Shown here piece after piece: positions 34,664-43,417 of a stretch of DNA of 64,000 nucleotides (position 1 is its first letter; every line of letters starts with the position of its first letter). Origin of the DNA: Acidobacteria bacterium 13_2_20CM_2_57_6 (GTDB lineage Bacteria; Acidobacteriota; Terriglobia; Acidiferrales; UBA7541). The DNA lies in assembly GCA_001917435.1 (NCBI GenBank), contig MNEA01000122.1, positions 1 through 64,000 of the forward strand. The letters are read 5' to 3'. Below the pieces are notes generated by a model that saw only the letters and a list, made by a program, of their open reading frames with translations, was not told the origin of the DNA and made no database searches. The translations under genes and the position numbers were made by a program.

Positions 34664-36979
34664 CTACTGCAAGCGGAACTGGACGGTCACCGTCAGGTGC
34701 ATAGCTACAGGTTTGCCGTCCAGCGTTGCGGGCTGATACTTCCACTGCTTCAAAGCGTCCATGGCCGCCTGTTGCAGCAGCGTGGGGCCGGAGACAATTT
34801 TCATGGTAGTGACGCGTCCGTTGGCATCGATCAGCGCGTCAACCATGACGTTGCCCGAGACATGCTGGTTCTTCGCGAGCATTGGATAGACCGGAGGAAC
34901 GGAAGAAATCAATTTTGCCTGTTTCACATCACCGCCAACGGGGAGCGGAGCCGCGGGCGCGGATGGCTGATTGTTGCTGACGGCGAGGCCGGTGTTAAGA
35001 GATTCCGCGTCCGGCTGATCGTCGCTGGTTAAATTGATGCCGGCGTCGGGTTCTCCAACGGTCTGCGTGCGCCTGCCCGGCGAGACTTTAGGTTTCGCGA
35101 GATGAATTTCGCCGAGGACGGGTTTCTTTGGCTCCTCCACCGGAGGCTGGGCCGAAGCCGATGTCGCCACGCCCGCACCGGATTTTGCCGAGTTCAAAAT
35201 GGGTTGCGAATTGCGCGCTGGCGGCGCCGATTGAACCGCCGGAACAACGCTCAGGGTATTCGAACTCGATTTCGCTTGAGCGGAAGCGTTTGTGAGCGCC
35301 GGAGGGTTTGATTGCGCCGGAGGATTCACCTGCGGCGGCGCACTCTGCTGGGTTTGTGATGGCGAACTCGCGACGGGAAGCGCGGCCACGGAAGCCTGCA
35401 CATTCGACGCAGGCTCAGAACCCGCCTGGACGCCCCCGGACTGCCGTTGCATATACCACCAACCGCCGCCGGCGAGGACCAGGACACCAGTCGCAATCGC
35501 TCCCATCAAAAGGCCTTTGCCGGAATTCCCGGATCGGCTTTCGCGCATGCCTCTAACTTCGTCGAGCGGGAGCGCGCTGCCGAACGTGGGAGGCAGCAGC
35601 TCGAAAATGTGATTTTCTGCGGCAGGTGCAGCGGCCTCCGCGGTAGTTTCTTCCACGTGAGGTTGTTCCACAAGGCTCTTTGTCTTTTCCTTGTCGACCA
35701 GTCCCTGGGGCGAGGAAGGCGCGGCATTGCGAGCGAGAGGCTCGAGCCATGCTGGAATTTTCAGCTCTTCGTGCTCGAGCAACGACTTCGTTGACGCGGT
35801 CTCAAATTGCACGGGTTCTACGCGTGCGGGAGGCGGGAGCTCAGGAGCGTGAATTTTGGATTGTTCCACAGCTTTTGCACCGCTATCCGCAAGTTCTTTT
35901 TGTATGACCACGGGTGACGCGTGTGGAATTTGAACTGAAACCGTTTCTTGCGTCTCAGGTTCTCTGGAGAACATGATGTGCGAAAGCTCTTCCTGAAGAC
36001 GCGCGGTGTGCTTCTTGAGCGTTTCGGTTTCCGTGTCGACGCAAATCTGCACAGCGGGAGGGGCATCGACCTCAGGAGTAGCCGGTTCGCCTTCGAAAAG
36101 CGCGAGCAGATTCGGAACCGTGGGTACCACCGGAGCGACCGGGGTCTTGGCTGGCTCCAAGAAGGAGGCCTGCACTTCCGAAGCGCGCGGCGAATCAATC
36201 AAGGCGGAAGCAGGAGTGATGAGCTGCGCTGGCACGGAATTCACGGGTGCTTGTGGAGCAGGCGAAACCGGCACGGCCGGCACCACCGGGACGACGGGCG
36301 CAGCCGGCGCAGTCGTCCGAACGCTGAGTGGGGCTTCGGGATCGAACGACGAAGACAATGTGGACGAGAGCGGCGCAACGGGAGCGACTGGTTTCTGCGG
36401 AAGGACGTCTTCCAATTTCGGCGCCGCGGGAGCAACGGATTTCGTTTCGGCCGGCTTTAGCACAGCCTCTTTCACAGCAGAGACCGGAGCGGCCGGCTTT
36501 GCTGGAACTGCGCTGGGAGTAGCGTTGGCCGCAAGAGCGGGTCTCGCGTGTTGAGGAGCCGGACTGATACGGTCACCCGGAAAACGCATGCCCCAAAAGC
36601 CGACCACGGACTCGGTGAATTCAAGCTCGACGTAGCCGCTGACGCTGCGGTAGTTCTTGGATTTGACGACCTGGCAGACCACTTCTTTCTTGGTTTTCTC
36701 GTTGGTGAGAAATAGCAGCTGTCCCGGGGCAACGGCAGAGGAAAGACGGATGACAGCGCCGCTTCCGAAAATCAAAACAGTCTTTGTGGACTCGGAGAAA
36801 GGCTCGCGTTTGTCGCTGCCGTCGAGGGCGCGCGCGCCATTGACAGTGACGGGAACTTCCAGCGCGACGGGCTGCTGCTTAATGGCCGAGTCGCCGGAGC
36901 CTGATGTGGCGCGTGCGGACCCGTCCGGTTTGGGGGCCAAGTTTTCGGCGTCTTTCGCAATAGGAGGCATGGCTGGCAC
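34664..36979 (-). CDS. PilZ-like/TonB fusion protein
   Basis: A 771-residue protein with an unusual domain order. Residues about 40-130 form a PilZ-like beta barrel (FGSGAVIRLSSAVAPGQLL, VSGYVELEFTESVVGFWGMRF), then comes a very long Pro/Ala/Val-rich segment (about 140-490). One transmembrane helix (LLMGAIATGVLVLAGGGWWYM) follows at about 505, then a second Pro/Ala/Ser-rich linker, and the C-terminal TonB domain (PPVYPMLAKNQHVSGNVMVDAL ... MDALKQWKYQPATLDGKP). So the PilZ part is cytoplasmic and the TonB part periplasmic. No RxxxR/DxSxxG c-di-GMP motif is visible, so ligand binding is uncertain. Start is GTG 36979 or ATG 36970. Confidence 0.85.
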   Translation of the reverse strand: MPAMPPIAKDAENLAPKPDGSARATSGSGDSAIKQQPVALEVPVTVNGARALDGSDKREPFSESTKTVLIFGSGAVIRLSSAVAPGQLLFLTNEKTKKEVVCQVVKSKNYRSVSGYVELEFTESVVGFWGMRFPGDRISPAPQHARPALAANATPSAVPAKPAAPVSAVKEAVLKPAETKSVAPAAPKLEDVLPQKPVAPVAPLSSTLSSSFDPEAPLSVRTTAPAAPVVPVVPAVPVSPAPQAPVNSVPAQLITPASALIDSPRASEVQASFLEPAKTPVAPVVPTVPNLLALFEGEPATPEVDAPPAVQICVDTETETLKKHTARLQEELSHIMFSREPETQETVSVQIPHASPVVIQKELADSGAKAVEQSKIHAPELPPPARVEPVQFETASTKSLLEHEELKIPAWLEPLARNAAPSSPQGLVDKEKTKSLVEQPHVEETTAEAAAPAAENHIFELLPPTFGSALPLDEVRGMRESRSGNSGKGLLMGAIATGVLVLAGGGWWYMQRQSGGVQAGSEPASNVQASVAALPVASSPSQTQQSAPPQVNPPAQSNPPALTNASAQAKSSSNTLSVVPAVQSAPPARNSQPILNSAKSGAGVATSASAQPPVEEPKKPVLGEIHLAKPKVSPGRRTQTVGEPDAGINLTSDDQPDAESLNTGLAVSNNQPSAPAAPLPVGGDVKQAKLISSVPPVYPMLAKNQHVSGNVMVDALIDANGRVTTMKIVSGPTLLQQAAMDALKQWKYQPATLDGKPVAMHLTVTVQFRLQ

Positions 36980-37071
36980 ACTCGCGAAGCTAGACTTTCG
37001 GACACGCCCTGCTCGAAACAGGACTCCCCGGTAACATCTATATGTTCCGCCTCAGGGGAGAAGCCCAACCA

Positions 37072-37087
37072 TAGTACGTGCGTACTA
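37072..37087. promoter_or_regulatory. Operator-like palindrome TAGTACG-tg-CGTACTA upstream of the PilZ-TonB gene
   Basis: Perfect 7+2+7 palindrome about 93 bases upstream of the PilZ-TonB start. Its centre is 33 bases, about three helical turns, from the centre of a second perfect palindrome with the same two-base spacer (37104-37121). No promoter hexamers are evident next to it. Confidence 0.45.
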
Positions 37088-37103
37088 CCGTGCTGCAGAA
37101 ACA

Positions 37104-37121
37104 CCTGTCCGCACGGACAGG
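37104..37121 (-). terminator. Palindrome CCTGTCCG-ca-CGGACAGG, possible terminator of the AhpD-like gene
   Basis: Perfect 8+2+8 inverted repeat, 51 bases after the AhpD-like stop when read on the minus strand, followed there by TGTTTCTG. It may be a terminator hairpin or, with 37072-37087, a paired operator. Confidence 0.4.
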
Positions 37122-37172
37122 CCAGCATTTCGCGGCGCGTCAGCCGTTGCGAGTGACGATAAGATGCGAGTG

Positions 37173-37580
37173 CTAGCGCGGAAGAGGTGGCTGGAAACGC
37201 TGGTCGATTTCGACCTGATAGCCGGTAACGAGCTTGTTGGTTTCATTGGCCATGCCGATGATGGCCTGCAGTTCCTTGAACATGGCGTCGGTCATTCCTT
37301 TGCCGAAGGCGGAAGCGGTGTGCGAAGCGATGCAGTAGTTGCAGTTGTTGGTCACGCTGACGGCGATGTAAATCAGTTCTTTGGTGAGCGGGTCGAGCGC
37401 GCCGGGCGCCATAATCTGCTTGATGCTCTCCCAGGTGCGCTTAAGCAAAGCGGGATCGTGCGCGATGGCCTTCCAGAAATTGTTGATCCAATCGGTTTTG
37501 CGCGTGGCCATGATGTCGTCGTAGATGGCGCGCACCTGGGGCGAGGCGTCTTCGTATTCAATCAATCCGAATGTGGCCAT
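37173..37580 (-). CDS. Carboxymuconolactone decarboxylase/AhpD-like protein
   Basis: AhpD-fold protein of 135 residues. The redox motif CxxC with following histidine is in NNCNYCIASHTASAFGKGM, preceded by PLTKELIYIAVSVT; this is the alkylhydroperoxidase/CMD signature. The Cys pair suggests a thiol-disulfide function (peroxide defence) rather than carboxymuconolactone decarboxylation. I start at ATG 37580 (MATFGLIEYEDAS), with GGAGA eight bases upstream; the earlier ORF start adds 34 unconserved residues. It lies upstream of PilZ-TonB on the same strand with palindromes between, so it is probably a separate unit. Confidence 0.9.
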   Translation of the reverse strand: MATFGLIEYEDASPQVRAIYDDIMATRKTDWINNFWKAIAHDPALLKRTWESIKQIMAPGALDPLTKELIYIAVSVTNNCNYCIASHTASAFGKGMTDAMFKELQAIIGMANETNKLVTGYQVEIDQRFQPPLPR

Positions 37581-38022
37581 GAGGGTCTCCGAAGTTAGCT
37601 GAAGTAAAATTCTTGGAAGAAGGTAGCAGGAAGCGGCGGCAGATGGGTAGTGACGAGTGCGCAAGAAGGTTGGAAGGCTCAAATTTGCGGGCAGAAGTCA
37701 ACGAAAAAACGCTCCGCAGGAGCGCCCAGGCGATGAAATTTTTGGGTTCGTGGAATAAAATTCATTCTCCTTGACATGGAACGCAGGAGCGAGTTAAAAA
37801 TCAGACACCACAGCCATATTGGTCGTATTGCTGAATTGTTTTTTTTGAAGGAAGGGCGAGCTGGTCCGGGGGGCTTGTCCTTGTTTGCAACAGGTCACGA
37901 TCCACAAACAGTAAGCGATTGGTCCGCGGTGCAACTTGCTTTTTCAAGCGTGCCTCGACCGAGTGGGGGCAGGCCGGTGCTGTCGGTTATAGTTCGATCT
38001 CGATGAGGGGGGTGTTGATCAT
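37581..38022. other. 442-base intergenic region upstream of the Oar-like receptor
   Basis: Holds a hairpin with T-run on the minus strand (37704-37724), a TTGACA at 37771-37776 with TTAAAA 17 bases further, and TATAGT at 37988-37993, a likely -10 for the receptor gene. No convincing coding sequence; the 76-codon ORF at 37776-38006 has no recognisable composition or motif. Confidence 0.5.
37704..37724 (-). terminator. Orphan intrinsic terminator, minus strand
   Basis: On the minus strand CGCTCC-tgc-GGAGCG is directly followed by TTTTTT, a standard intrinsic terminator. No minus-strand gene precedes it for 3.4 kb; only antisense transcription of the receptor gene or of its leader could reach it. 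It lies 124 bases upstream of the AhpD-like start. Confidence 0.65.
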
Positions 38023-41000
38023 ATGAAGCGCTTAGTCTTAGCAATTGTGGTTGTTCTGTCGCTCGCAGTGGGGATGAACGCGCAGACGTTCCGCGGCTCC
38101 ATCAACGGAACAGTGACGGATCCGTCCGGGGCGTTAGTACCCAATGCCGCAGTGAAAGCCACGGAAAGTGCCACAGGGATTGACCACACTACAACAACAA
38201 CTAATGATGGAGCCTTTTCCTTTCAGGACATTCCGCTGGGCCAGTACAAAATCACGGTGACAGCGACGGGTTTCCCAGCCTACACCGTGGACAAGGTGGA
38301 AGTTAGCGCGGGCCAGATCTATACACTGAACGTCAGACTTTCGCTGCAACAGCAGACCACGACAGTAGAAGTATCCGCCGCTGCCCTGACTCTCGACACC
38401 ACAACACAGACGCAGACAATGACCATCCCCGACGATGTGGTGCAGAACATTCCTCTCAACGGCCGGGACTTCACGCAGATGATCGGTGTTGCACCGGGCT
38501 TCGGCGGCTACAACGTGGGCGGCTTCGGTTCGCTCAATGGCACCCGGCCTAACCAGATCAACTGGCAGATCAACGGTGTGGACAACAACGACTTCTGGCA
38601 CAACATTCCGGCCATCAATCAAGGCGGCGTCTCGGGCATCGCCGGCACCGTTCTGCCGATTGACGCAACTGAGGAATTTTCAGTACAAACCTCCTCCGGA
38701 CCCGAAGGCGGGCGCAACGCAGGCGGGACAGCCAACATTGTCCTGAGGTCCGGAACCAACGACATTCATGGGTCACTTTATTACTACAATCGGAACGAAT
38801 ACTTCGCTTCCCCCTCGCCCTTCTTTATTCCCGCGCCCGGAACCAAGGCGCCAAGAGAGCGCAACGAAAACTACGGCTTCTCCGCGGGTGGCCCGATCAT
38901 CAAGAACAAGACATTTGCCTTTGTCACCTACGAGAAGAATGACTTCGTGTTTGGTCTTTCCGGAATTGCAACGGAACCCTCGGATGCCTGGGTGAACCAA
39001 GCTCTGGCAGTGCTTGCCGCCCATGGCGTTACCGAAAGTGCCGCATCGAAGACCGCCATTGGAACGAGCGGTTTCTGGCCCCGGAGCGGGAGCTCAAGCA
39101 TCGCAGGCCTCCCCGCTACCGCCGGCAATTTCTTCAGCCCCAGCTCCGAGTTTGGATATAGCTACAACGGCGTGGCTCGGGTCGATCATCAGATTTCTGA
39201 CAAACATCATCTTTCTCTACACGCCATCATCGGTCAAGGTAACCAGACGGCTCCACTGGGCGGCAGCCCAGCGCTGGGAACGGCCAGCTCGAATTTGGCG
39301 TACTACTTCGAGGTTGCGCCGCTCCACGACGGTAACTATGGCGCAGTCTTGAACTCCGCGTTGTCGTCGAGGTGGACCAATCAATTTCTTTTTGGCGCCA
39401 GCTACTTCAATCAGCTCTTCCATGACAACAACAATGGCTTCGATACCAAGGCCATGGGAATATTTCTTAGCCCGGACGCCACCGCCCACGGACAGCCCAT
39501 CCACGGCGCTCCCAATATCATCATCGCGCCTCCTTCCAAGGGCGGTTCGGGGGGATTTGAACAGATAGGTCTGACGCCGCCGGAGGGCCGAAGCGACCTG
39601 ACCTTGCACTTTACCGACATCGTTTCCTACAGCATCGGAAAGCACCAGTTCCGCTTCGGAGCCGAATACCGCCACGGAAAACTCAATGAGTTCTATCATC
39701 GCCGCGGAACGGGAAAGTTCGTCTTTGATGGCTCGTTCGGGCCATGGGCTAACGATCCGGTGACTGCAACGGAAACCCCGTTAACAAAGGCCCTAGCCGA
39801 TTTTCTGGCAGGCGACGTTTCTTCGTGCACCGATGCACTTCATGTCAACAATAGCTTCACCTGCGGCTCCACAATTGCCGTCGGTGACCCAGAGCGCTGG
39901 GTGCACGTCAACGCTTTCAACGCCTATATTCAGGATTCGTGGCAGCTCACCAGGAAGCTCAACATTAGTTACGGCTTGCGCTATGAATACTTTGGTCCGA
40001 TGCAGACTGATAAGAAAGACATAGCCAACTTTGTTGGAGCCTTGAATGGTTCTGGCACGGGATTTGTGGTTCAGGACGGCAGCCATGCCCTCTTCAACCC
40101 CGGTAAGGATCATTTCGCTCCTCGCCTCGGCTTTGCTTATCAGCCCACCGCGAAGGGTGACTTGGTTGTCCGCGGAGGCTTTGGCGTCTTCTATGACCAG
40201 ATTAACCTGAACCCCTTTCTCGATTTCCGGCCGCCCGTCTCGGCACCTTCAGGGATTCAGGGCAACCCATTTGGCGCGACCCCCGTCTCCACCTACTCAC
40301 GTAGCGGCTATAACTGGGATGCGGTCCAAGCTGGTGGGGCGTCGATCTTTCCCGGCGTCAAGGGCTGCAGCAATCCCCTCTGCGCTGCCGCAGGCGATCC
40401 TCAGGGCCTCGGCGCCTATTCGGTCAGCTCGAACTTCCGCACACCGTATTTCTATAACTACAACTTGCAGGTGGAGAAGAGTTTGGGCAACTCCGCTATA
40501 TTCCAGATCGGGTATGTTGGCAGTCAAGGCCGCAAGCTAAATATCGTTTCCGATATCAACCAAGCAGGGGCGTTTACGCACTTTGGGCACATTCTGCAGC
40601 TCAACACTATTGGCACATCAAACTACAACGCTTTGCAAACCATTTTCCGGACAAGGGCCTGGCGCGGGCTAAGCACCCAGTTCGCTTACACCTGGTCGCA
40701 CGCTCTGGATGAAGTCAGCGAGTACCGCGGTCAAGTACTGGACGATGCTTTTAACCTTAAGGCGGACTATGGAAACAGTGATTTCGACACAAGACACCTT
40801 TTCACTGTCAGTGGTACGTATGATATTCCCAAGGCGCCTTGGGCTACCTCTGGCCTGACAAAGCGCGTCTTTAACGACTGGCAAATCAGCAGCGTAATGA
40901 ATTGGCACAAGGGGCAGCCCTCCGACGAGACACTCTCGGGACTGTCTCTAATCGGTAATCCGTATGCCAGTGTCAGTCACAAATTCGACCCGACCTTTGG

Positions 41001-41415
41001 GACGCAATGGTGGAACCCCGCTGCGTTCTGCCTTCCGAATGCAAACCCGGCGCTTTCGACAGCGTGCCCAGGTGCGGCTAACCTCTCTCGAAACAAATTT
41101 ACCGGGCCCGGTTTTGGCGATGTGGACTTGTCTTTCATCAAGAACATCCCAATCACCGAGCGGGTCAAAGTCCAGCTTCGAGCAGACTTCTTTAACCTCT
41201 TCAACCGCATTAACATGGCGTCTGGAGTCGGCTCCGTGGGCGGCGTTTGCGCGCCGGCTGCCCCAATACCCCCAGCAACCACGGCAACAGGGGTCTGCAC
41301 CGCCGCCAGTGGCTTTGGTCAGGTGACGGACACGATCGGCGACTTCAACGGTGCCCCGGCCATTGGCCCTGGCGAAGCCCGCAACATCCAACTTGTGGCC
41401 AAGATCATCTTCTAA
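38023..41415 (+). CDS. Oar-like TonB-dependent receptor with carboxypeptidase-regulatory-like domain
   Basis: Outer-membrane beta-barrel transporter of the acidobacterial Oar/SusC-like group, 1130 residues. After a signal peptide (LAIVVVLSLAVGMNAQ), a carboxypeptidase-regulatory-like beta sandwich spans about 25-115 (GTVTDPSGALVPNAAV, NDGAFSFQDIPLGQYKITV). The plug follows (IPLNGRDFTQMIGVAPGF, NGVDNNDFW, STSSGPEGGRNAGG-like AGGTANIVLRSGTNDIHGSLY) and then a long barrel with alternating strands, Tyr/Phe-rich, ending NIQLVAKIIF with the usual terminal Phe. TATAGT at 37988 is a plausible -10 and GAGGGGGG supplies the ribosome site. Likely takes up carbohydrate or peptide complexes using TonB energy; both TonB-like proteins near by are candidates as partners. 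Confidence 0.95.
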   Translation: MKRLVLAIVVVLSLAVGMNAQTFRGSINGTVTDPSGALVPNAAVKATESATGIDHTTTTTNDGAFSFQDIPLGQYKITVTATGFPAYTVDKVEVSAGQIYTLNVRLSLQQQTTTVEVSAAALTLDTTTQTQTMTIPDDVVQNIPLNGRDFTQMIGVAPGFGGYNVGGFGSLNGTRPNQINWQINGVDNNDFWHNIPAINQGGVSGIAGTVLPIDATEEFSVQTSSGPEGGRNAGGTANIVLRSGTNDIHGSLYYYNRNEYFASPSPFFIPAPGTKAPRERNENYGFSAGGPIIKNKTFAFVTYEKNDFVFGLSGIATEPSDAWVNQALAVLAAHGVTESAASKTAIGTSGFWPRSGSSSIAGLPATAGNFFSPSSEFGYSYNGVARVDHQISDKHHLSLHAIIGQGNQTAPLGGSPALGTASSNLAYYFEVAPLHDGNYGAVLNSALSSRWTNQFLFGASYFNQLFHDNNNGFDTKAMGIFLSPDATAHGQPIHGAPNIIIAPPSKGGSGGFEQIGLTPPEGRSDLTLHFTDIVSYSIGKHQFRFGAEYRHGKLNEFYHRRGTGKFVFDGSFGPWANDPVTATETPLTKALADFLAGDVSSCTDALHVNNSFTCGSTIAVGDPERWVHVNAFNAYIQDSWQLTRKLNISYGLRYEYFGPMQTDKKDIANFVGALNGSGTGFVVQDGSHALFNPGKDHFAPRLGFAYQPTAKGDLVVRGGFGVFYDQINLNPFLDFRPPVSAPSGIQGNPFGATPVSTYSRSGYNWDAVQAGGASIFPGVKGCSNPLCAAAGDPQGLGAYSVSSNFRTPYFYNYNLQVEKSLGNSAIFQIGYVGSQGRKLNIVSDINQAGAFTHFGHILQLNTIGTSNYNALQTIFRTRAWRGLSTQFAYTWSHALDEVSEYRGQVLDDAFNLKADYGNSDFDTRHLFTVSGTYDIPKAPWATSGLTKRVFNDWQISSVMNWHKGQPSDETLSGLSLIGNPYASVSHKFDPTFGTQWWNPAAFCLPNANPALSTACPGAANLSRNKFTGPGFGDVDLSFIKNIPITERVKVQLRADFFNLFNRINMASGVGSVGGVCAPAAPIPPATTATGVCTAASGFGQVTDTIGDFNGAPAIGPGEARNIQLVAKIIF

Positions 41416-41437
41416 CGGCTGCACAAACCTTTAACGC

Positions 41438-41474
41438 AAAGGGCGCTCCGACCGGGTCGGACCGCCCTTTTGCT
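41438..41474. terminator. Bidirectional terminator between Oar-like receptor and YvcK-like genes
   Basis: AAAGGGCG-c-TCCGACC-...-GGTCGGA-c-CGCCCTTTT: a 15-pair stem with one mismatch, flanked by A and T runs on both sides, so it can act in either direction. It lies 23 bases after the receptor stop and ends at the YvcK-like stop. Confidence 0.85.
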
Positions 41475-41475
41475 T

Positions 41476-42357
41476 TTAGTGGCGGAGGAATCGTTCGAGG
41501 AGGAGACGGGAGAGGCGGCGGGTGTTGTGGCGGAGGACGCCGTGCTCCTCGAGGAGATTGTCGAGGATGACGCGGAAGCCGAGCTTCTGGAGGGCCGGGG
41601 GATCGACGGCCACAGGTTCGGCGCCCTGCGCGCGATAGCGGCGGGCCACGTCGGGCGACACGGGCTGGCGATTGGCAACGACGAAATCGATGACGCGCTG
41701 CGGGACGTGCTTCTGGATGGCGCGAAGATGATCGGCGAGGGCGTAGCCGGCGGTTTCGCCGGGCTGGGTCATCAAGTTGGCGACGTAGACGCGCGGGGCC
41801 TTGGATTTGGCGATGGCGGCGGCAATTTCCGGGATCATCAGGTTCGGAAGGATGCTGGTGTAGAGCGAGCCCGGGCCGAGCAGAATCAGATCCGCTTCCT
41901 TGATGGCTTCGACGGCCCTGGGGAGTGGACGCACGCGGCGCGAGGAAAGCTTGAGCCTCTTGATGGGCGCGCGGCTGGCGGTGATGCGCGTTTCGCCGTG
42001 AACGGTGCGGCCGTTTTCGAGCGTGGCGACGAGATGCACGTTCGAGAGCGTCGACGGGAAAATCCTGCCGCGAATCGCCAGCACTTTGCTGCTGACGCGA
42101 ATGGCTTCCGTAAAATCGCCGGTAACGTGCGTGAGCGCAGCAAGGAAAAGATTTCCGAAATTGTGGCCGATGAGGCCGCGGCCAGCGTGAAAACGATATT
42201 GGAACAGGCGGCCGAGAAGGGCTTCATCTTTCGAGAGAGCCACCATGCAATTGCGAATGTCGCCGGGAGGAAGGATGCGGTTCTCGCGGCGCAAGCGGCC
42301 GGAGCTGCCGCCGTCATCGGTGACGGTGACGATTTGGAATCGCAGAAGCAGCTTCAT
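41476..42357 (-). CDS. N-terminally truncated YvcK/CofD-like (gluconeogenesis factor) protein
   Basis: Homologue of YvcK (UPF0052/CofD fold), a cytoplasmic UDP-sugar-binding factor needed for growth on gluconeogenic carbon and for cell shape. Family landmarks are present: TVTDDGGSSGRLRREN, ILPPGDIRNCMVALS, HNFGNLFLAALTHVTGDF, DLILLGPGSLYTSILPNLMIPEI and VYVANLMTQPGETAGY. However, family proteins normally begin with a beta strand and glycine-rich loop (GGGTG) about 25 residues before DDGGSSGRLR. Here only MKLLLRFQIV precedes it, and an in-frame TAG lies seven codons upstream of the ATG, with no alternative frame supplying the missing part. So the nucleotide-binding loop is lost: a broken gene or a shortened variant. 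293 residues versus about 320 or more. Confidence 0.8.
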   Translation of the reverse strand: MKLLLRFQIVTVTDDGGSSGRLRRENRILPPGDIRNCMVALSKDEALLGRLFQYRFHAGRGLIGHNFGNLFLAALTHVTGDFTEAIRVSSKVLAIRGRIFPSTLSNVHLVATLENGRTVHGETRITASRAPIKRLKLSSRRVRPLPRAVEAIKEADLILLGPGSLYTSILPNLMIPEIAAAIAKSKAPRVYVANLMTQPGETAGYALADHLRAIQKHVPQRVIDFVVANRQPVSPDVARRYRAQGAEPVAVDPPALQKLGFRVILDNLLEEHGVLRHNTRRLSRLLLERFLRH

Positions 42358-42550
42358 TTCACGGAAAAGAATCTAACACAGCGCGGCGGAGCCGCAACCA
42401 AAAGCAAATGACCCATACATCGGAAGGTACTGCGACGGACGACAACATTTTTGCGCGGCGCACAACGAATTTGAGGATTAGTAGTACGGAGGACGCGGAG
42501 TACACAGAAACACGGAGAGGAAAAAACCGGCCAAGCTAAAGCCTGTCTCA

Positions 42551-43186
42551 CTAGCTGGCGAGGCCGTCTTTCTCTGGATAAAGCAGTTCGGTGAAGCGCG
42601 GGTCTTCCTGGAGGAACGCAAAATCCTCGTCATTGCGCGCGTGATAGCGGTTTTCCGCGCGTAGCTGAATCGCCACCTTCAGATTGGCCAGCGCGGAGTC
42701 GGCTTCGCCGGTAAGGCAATCGAGCGCGGCCAGCGCGTAGTGAATGTGGTCTGCCTTGGGCGCGGCTTTGCGGGCTTTGTCGAGACTTTCGCGCGCGTCG
42801 TCCCAGCGTCCGATGTTCATCATGGCAACGCCACGCTGATAATGTTCTTCGGCGGTGCGCGGATTCTGTTCGTGGGACGGCTTCATGCGCTGCTCGGCGA
42901 TTTTCACGTGCATACGCGCGCGGTCCGCGAGTTCCTTGCTGGGGCCTTCGAGAACTTTTTCGAGTTCCTGCTTGGCTTTGGCAAATTTTTGCTGGTGGAA
43001 CAGCGACAAAGCCTCATCGTAAAGTTTGAGCTGCGCTTGGACGAGCGGGTCAACCAACTCGACACCTCCACGTTGGGCGGGCGGCAGGGGAGGGAAAGGC
43101 TTCTTTTTCAGTGACTTAGACGGACTCCGCGCCGCGCCCTTGGAATGCCCGGATGACCCTGAGGAGGGCTTATGCGCTTTGGCCAT
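42551..43186 (-). CDS. TPR-repeat protein
   Basis: About 211 residues. The N-terminal third is Lys/Ser/Pro-rich and probably disordered (KAHKPSSGSSGHSKGAARSP). Helical pairs follow with tetratricopeptide character: LYDEALSLFHQQKFAKAKQELEKVLEG, ERYQRG-like HYQRGVAMMNIGRWDDARESLDKARKAAP and IHYALAALDCLTGEADSALANLKVAIQL. No signal peptide. ATG 43186 is used rather than the TTG at 43222. The gene is divergent from the MglA-like GTPase gene; a 231-base promoter region separates them. A scaffold role is likely, partner unknown. Confidence 0.83.
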   Translation of the reverse strand: MAKAHKPSSGSSGHSKGAARSPSKSLKKKPFPPLPPAQRGGVELVDPLVQAQLKLYDEALSLFHQQKFAKAKQELEKVLEGPSKELADRARMHVKIAEQRMKPSHEQNPRTAEEHYQRGVAMMNIGRWDDARESLDKARKAAPKADHIHYALAALDCLTGEADSALANLKVAIQLRAENRYHARNDEDFAFLQEDPRFTELLYPEKDGLAS

Positions 43187-43417
43187 GGGGCGAATGCTAG
43201 CAGAGCAGGATTCTCGCGTCAAATCGTGTGAGCGGAGGCGCTCCTTAGCGCTTCAGGCGTTACCGAACGGAGGCATGGCCGAAAATAGCACGTGGAGTTC
43301 AGCGCCGAATCGCGGAAACTATATGCAGTTCGTGCAACTTACCACGCGGGGCTGGAAAGCTGGCCTGCCTGCGCCGCGTATGCTATAAGTTTGTGGCCAA
43401 TCCTGGTTAACGACAAA

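Noticed and set aside
37776-38006. 76-codon ORF upstream of the Oar-like receptor
   Set aside because: No ribosome-binding site, overlaps the likely receptor promoter, no protein-like pattern.
42354-42551. Minus-strand ORF upstream of the YvcK-like gene as its missing N-terminus
   Set aside because: It is in another frame and contains no GGGTG or similar loop; its sequence reads like intergenic text.
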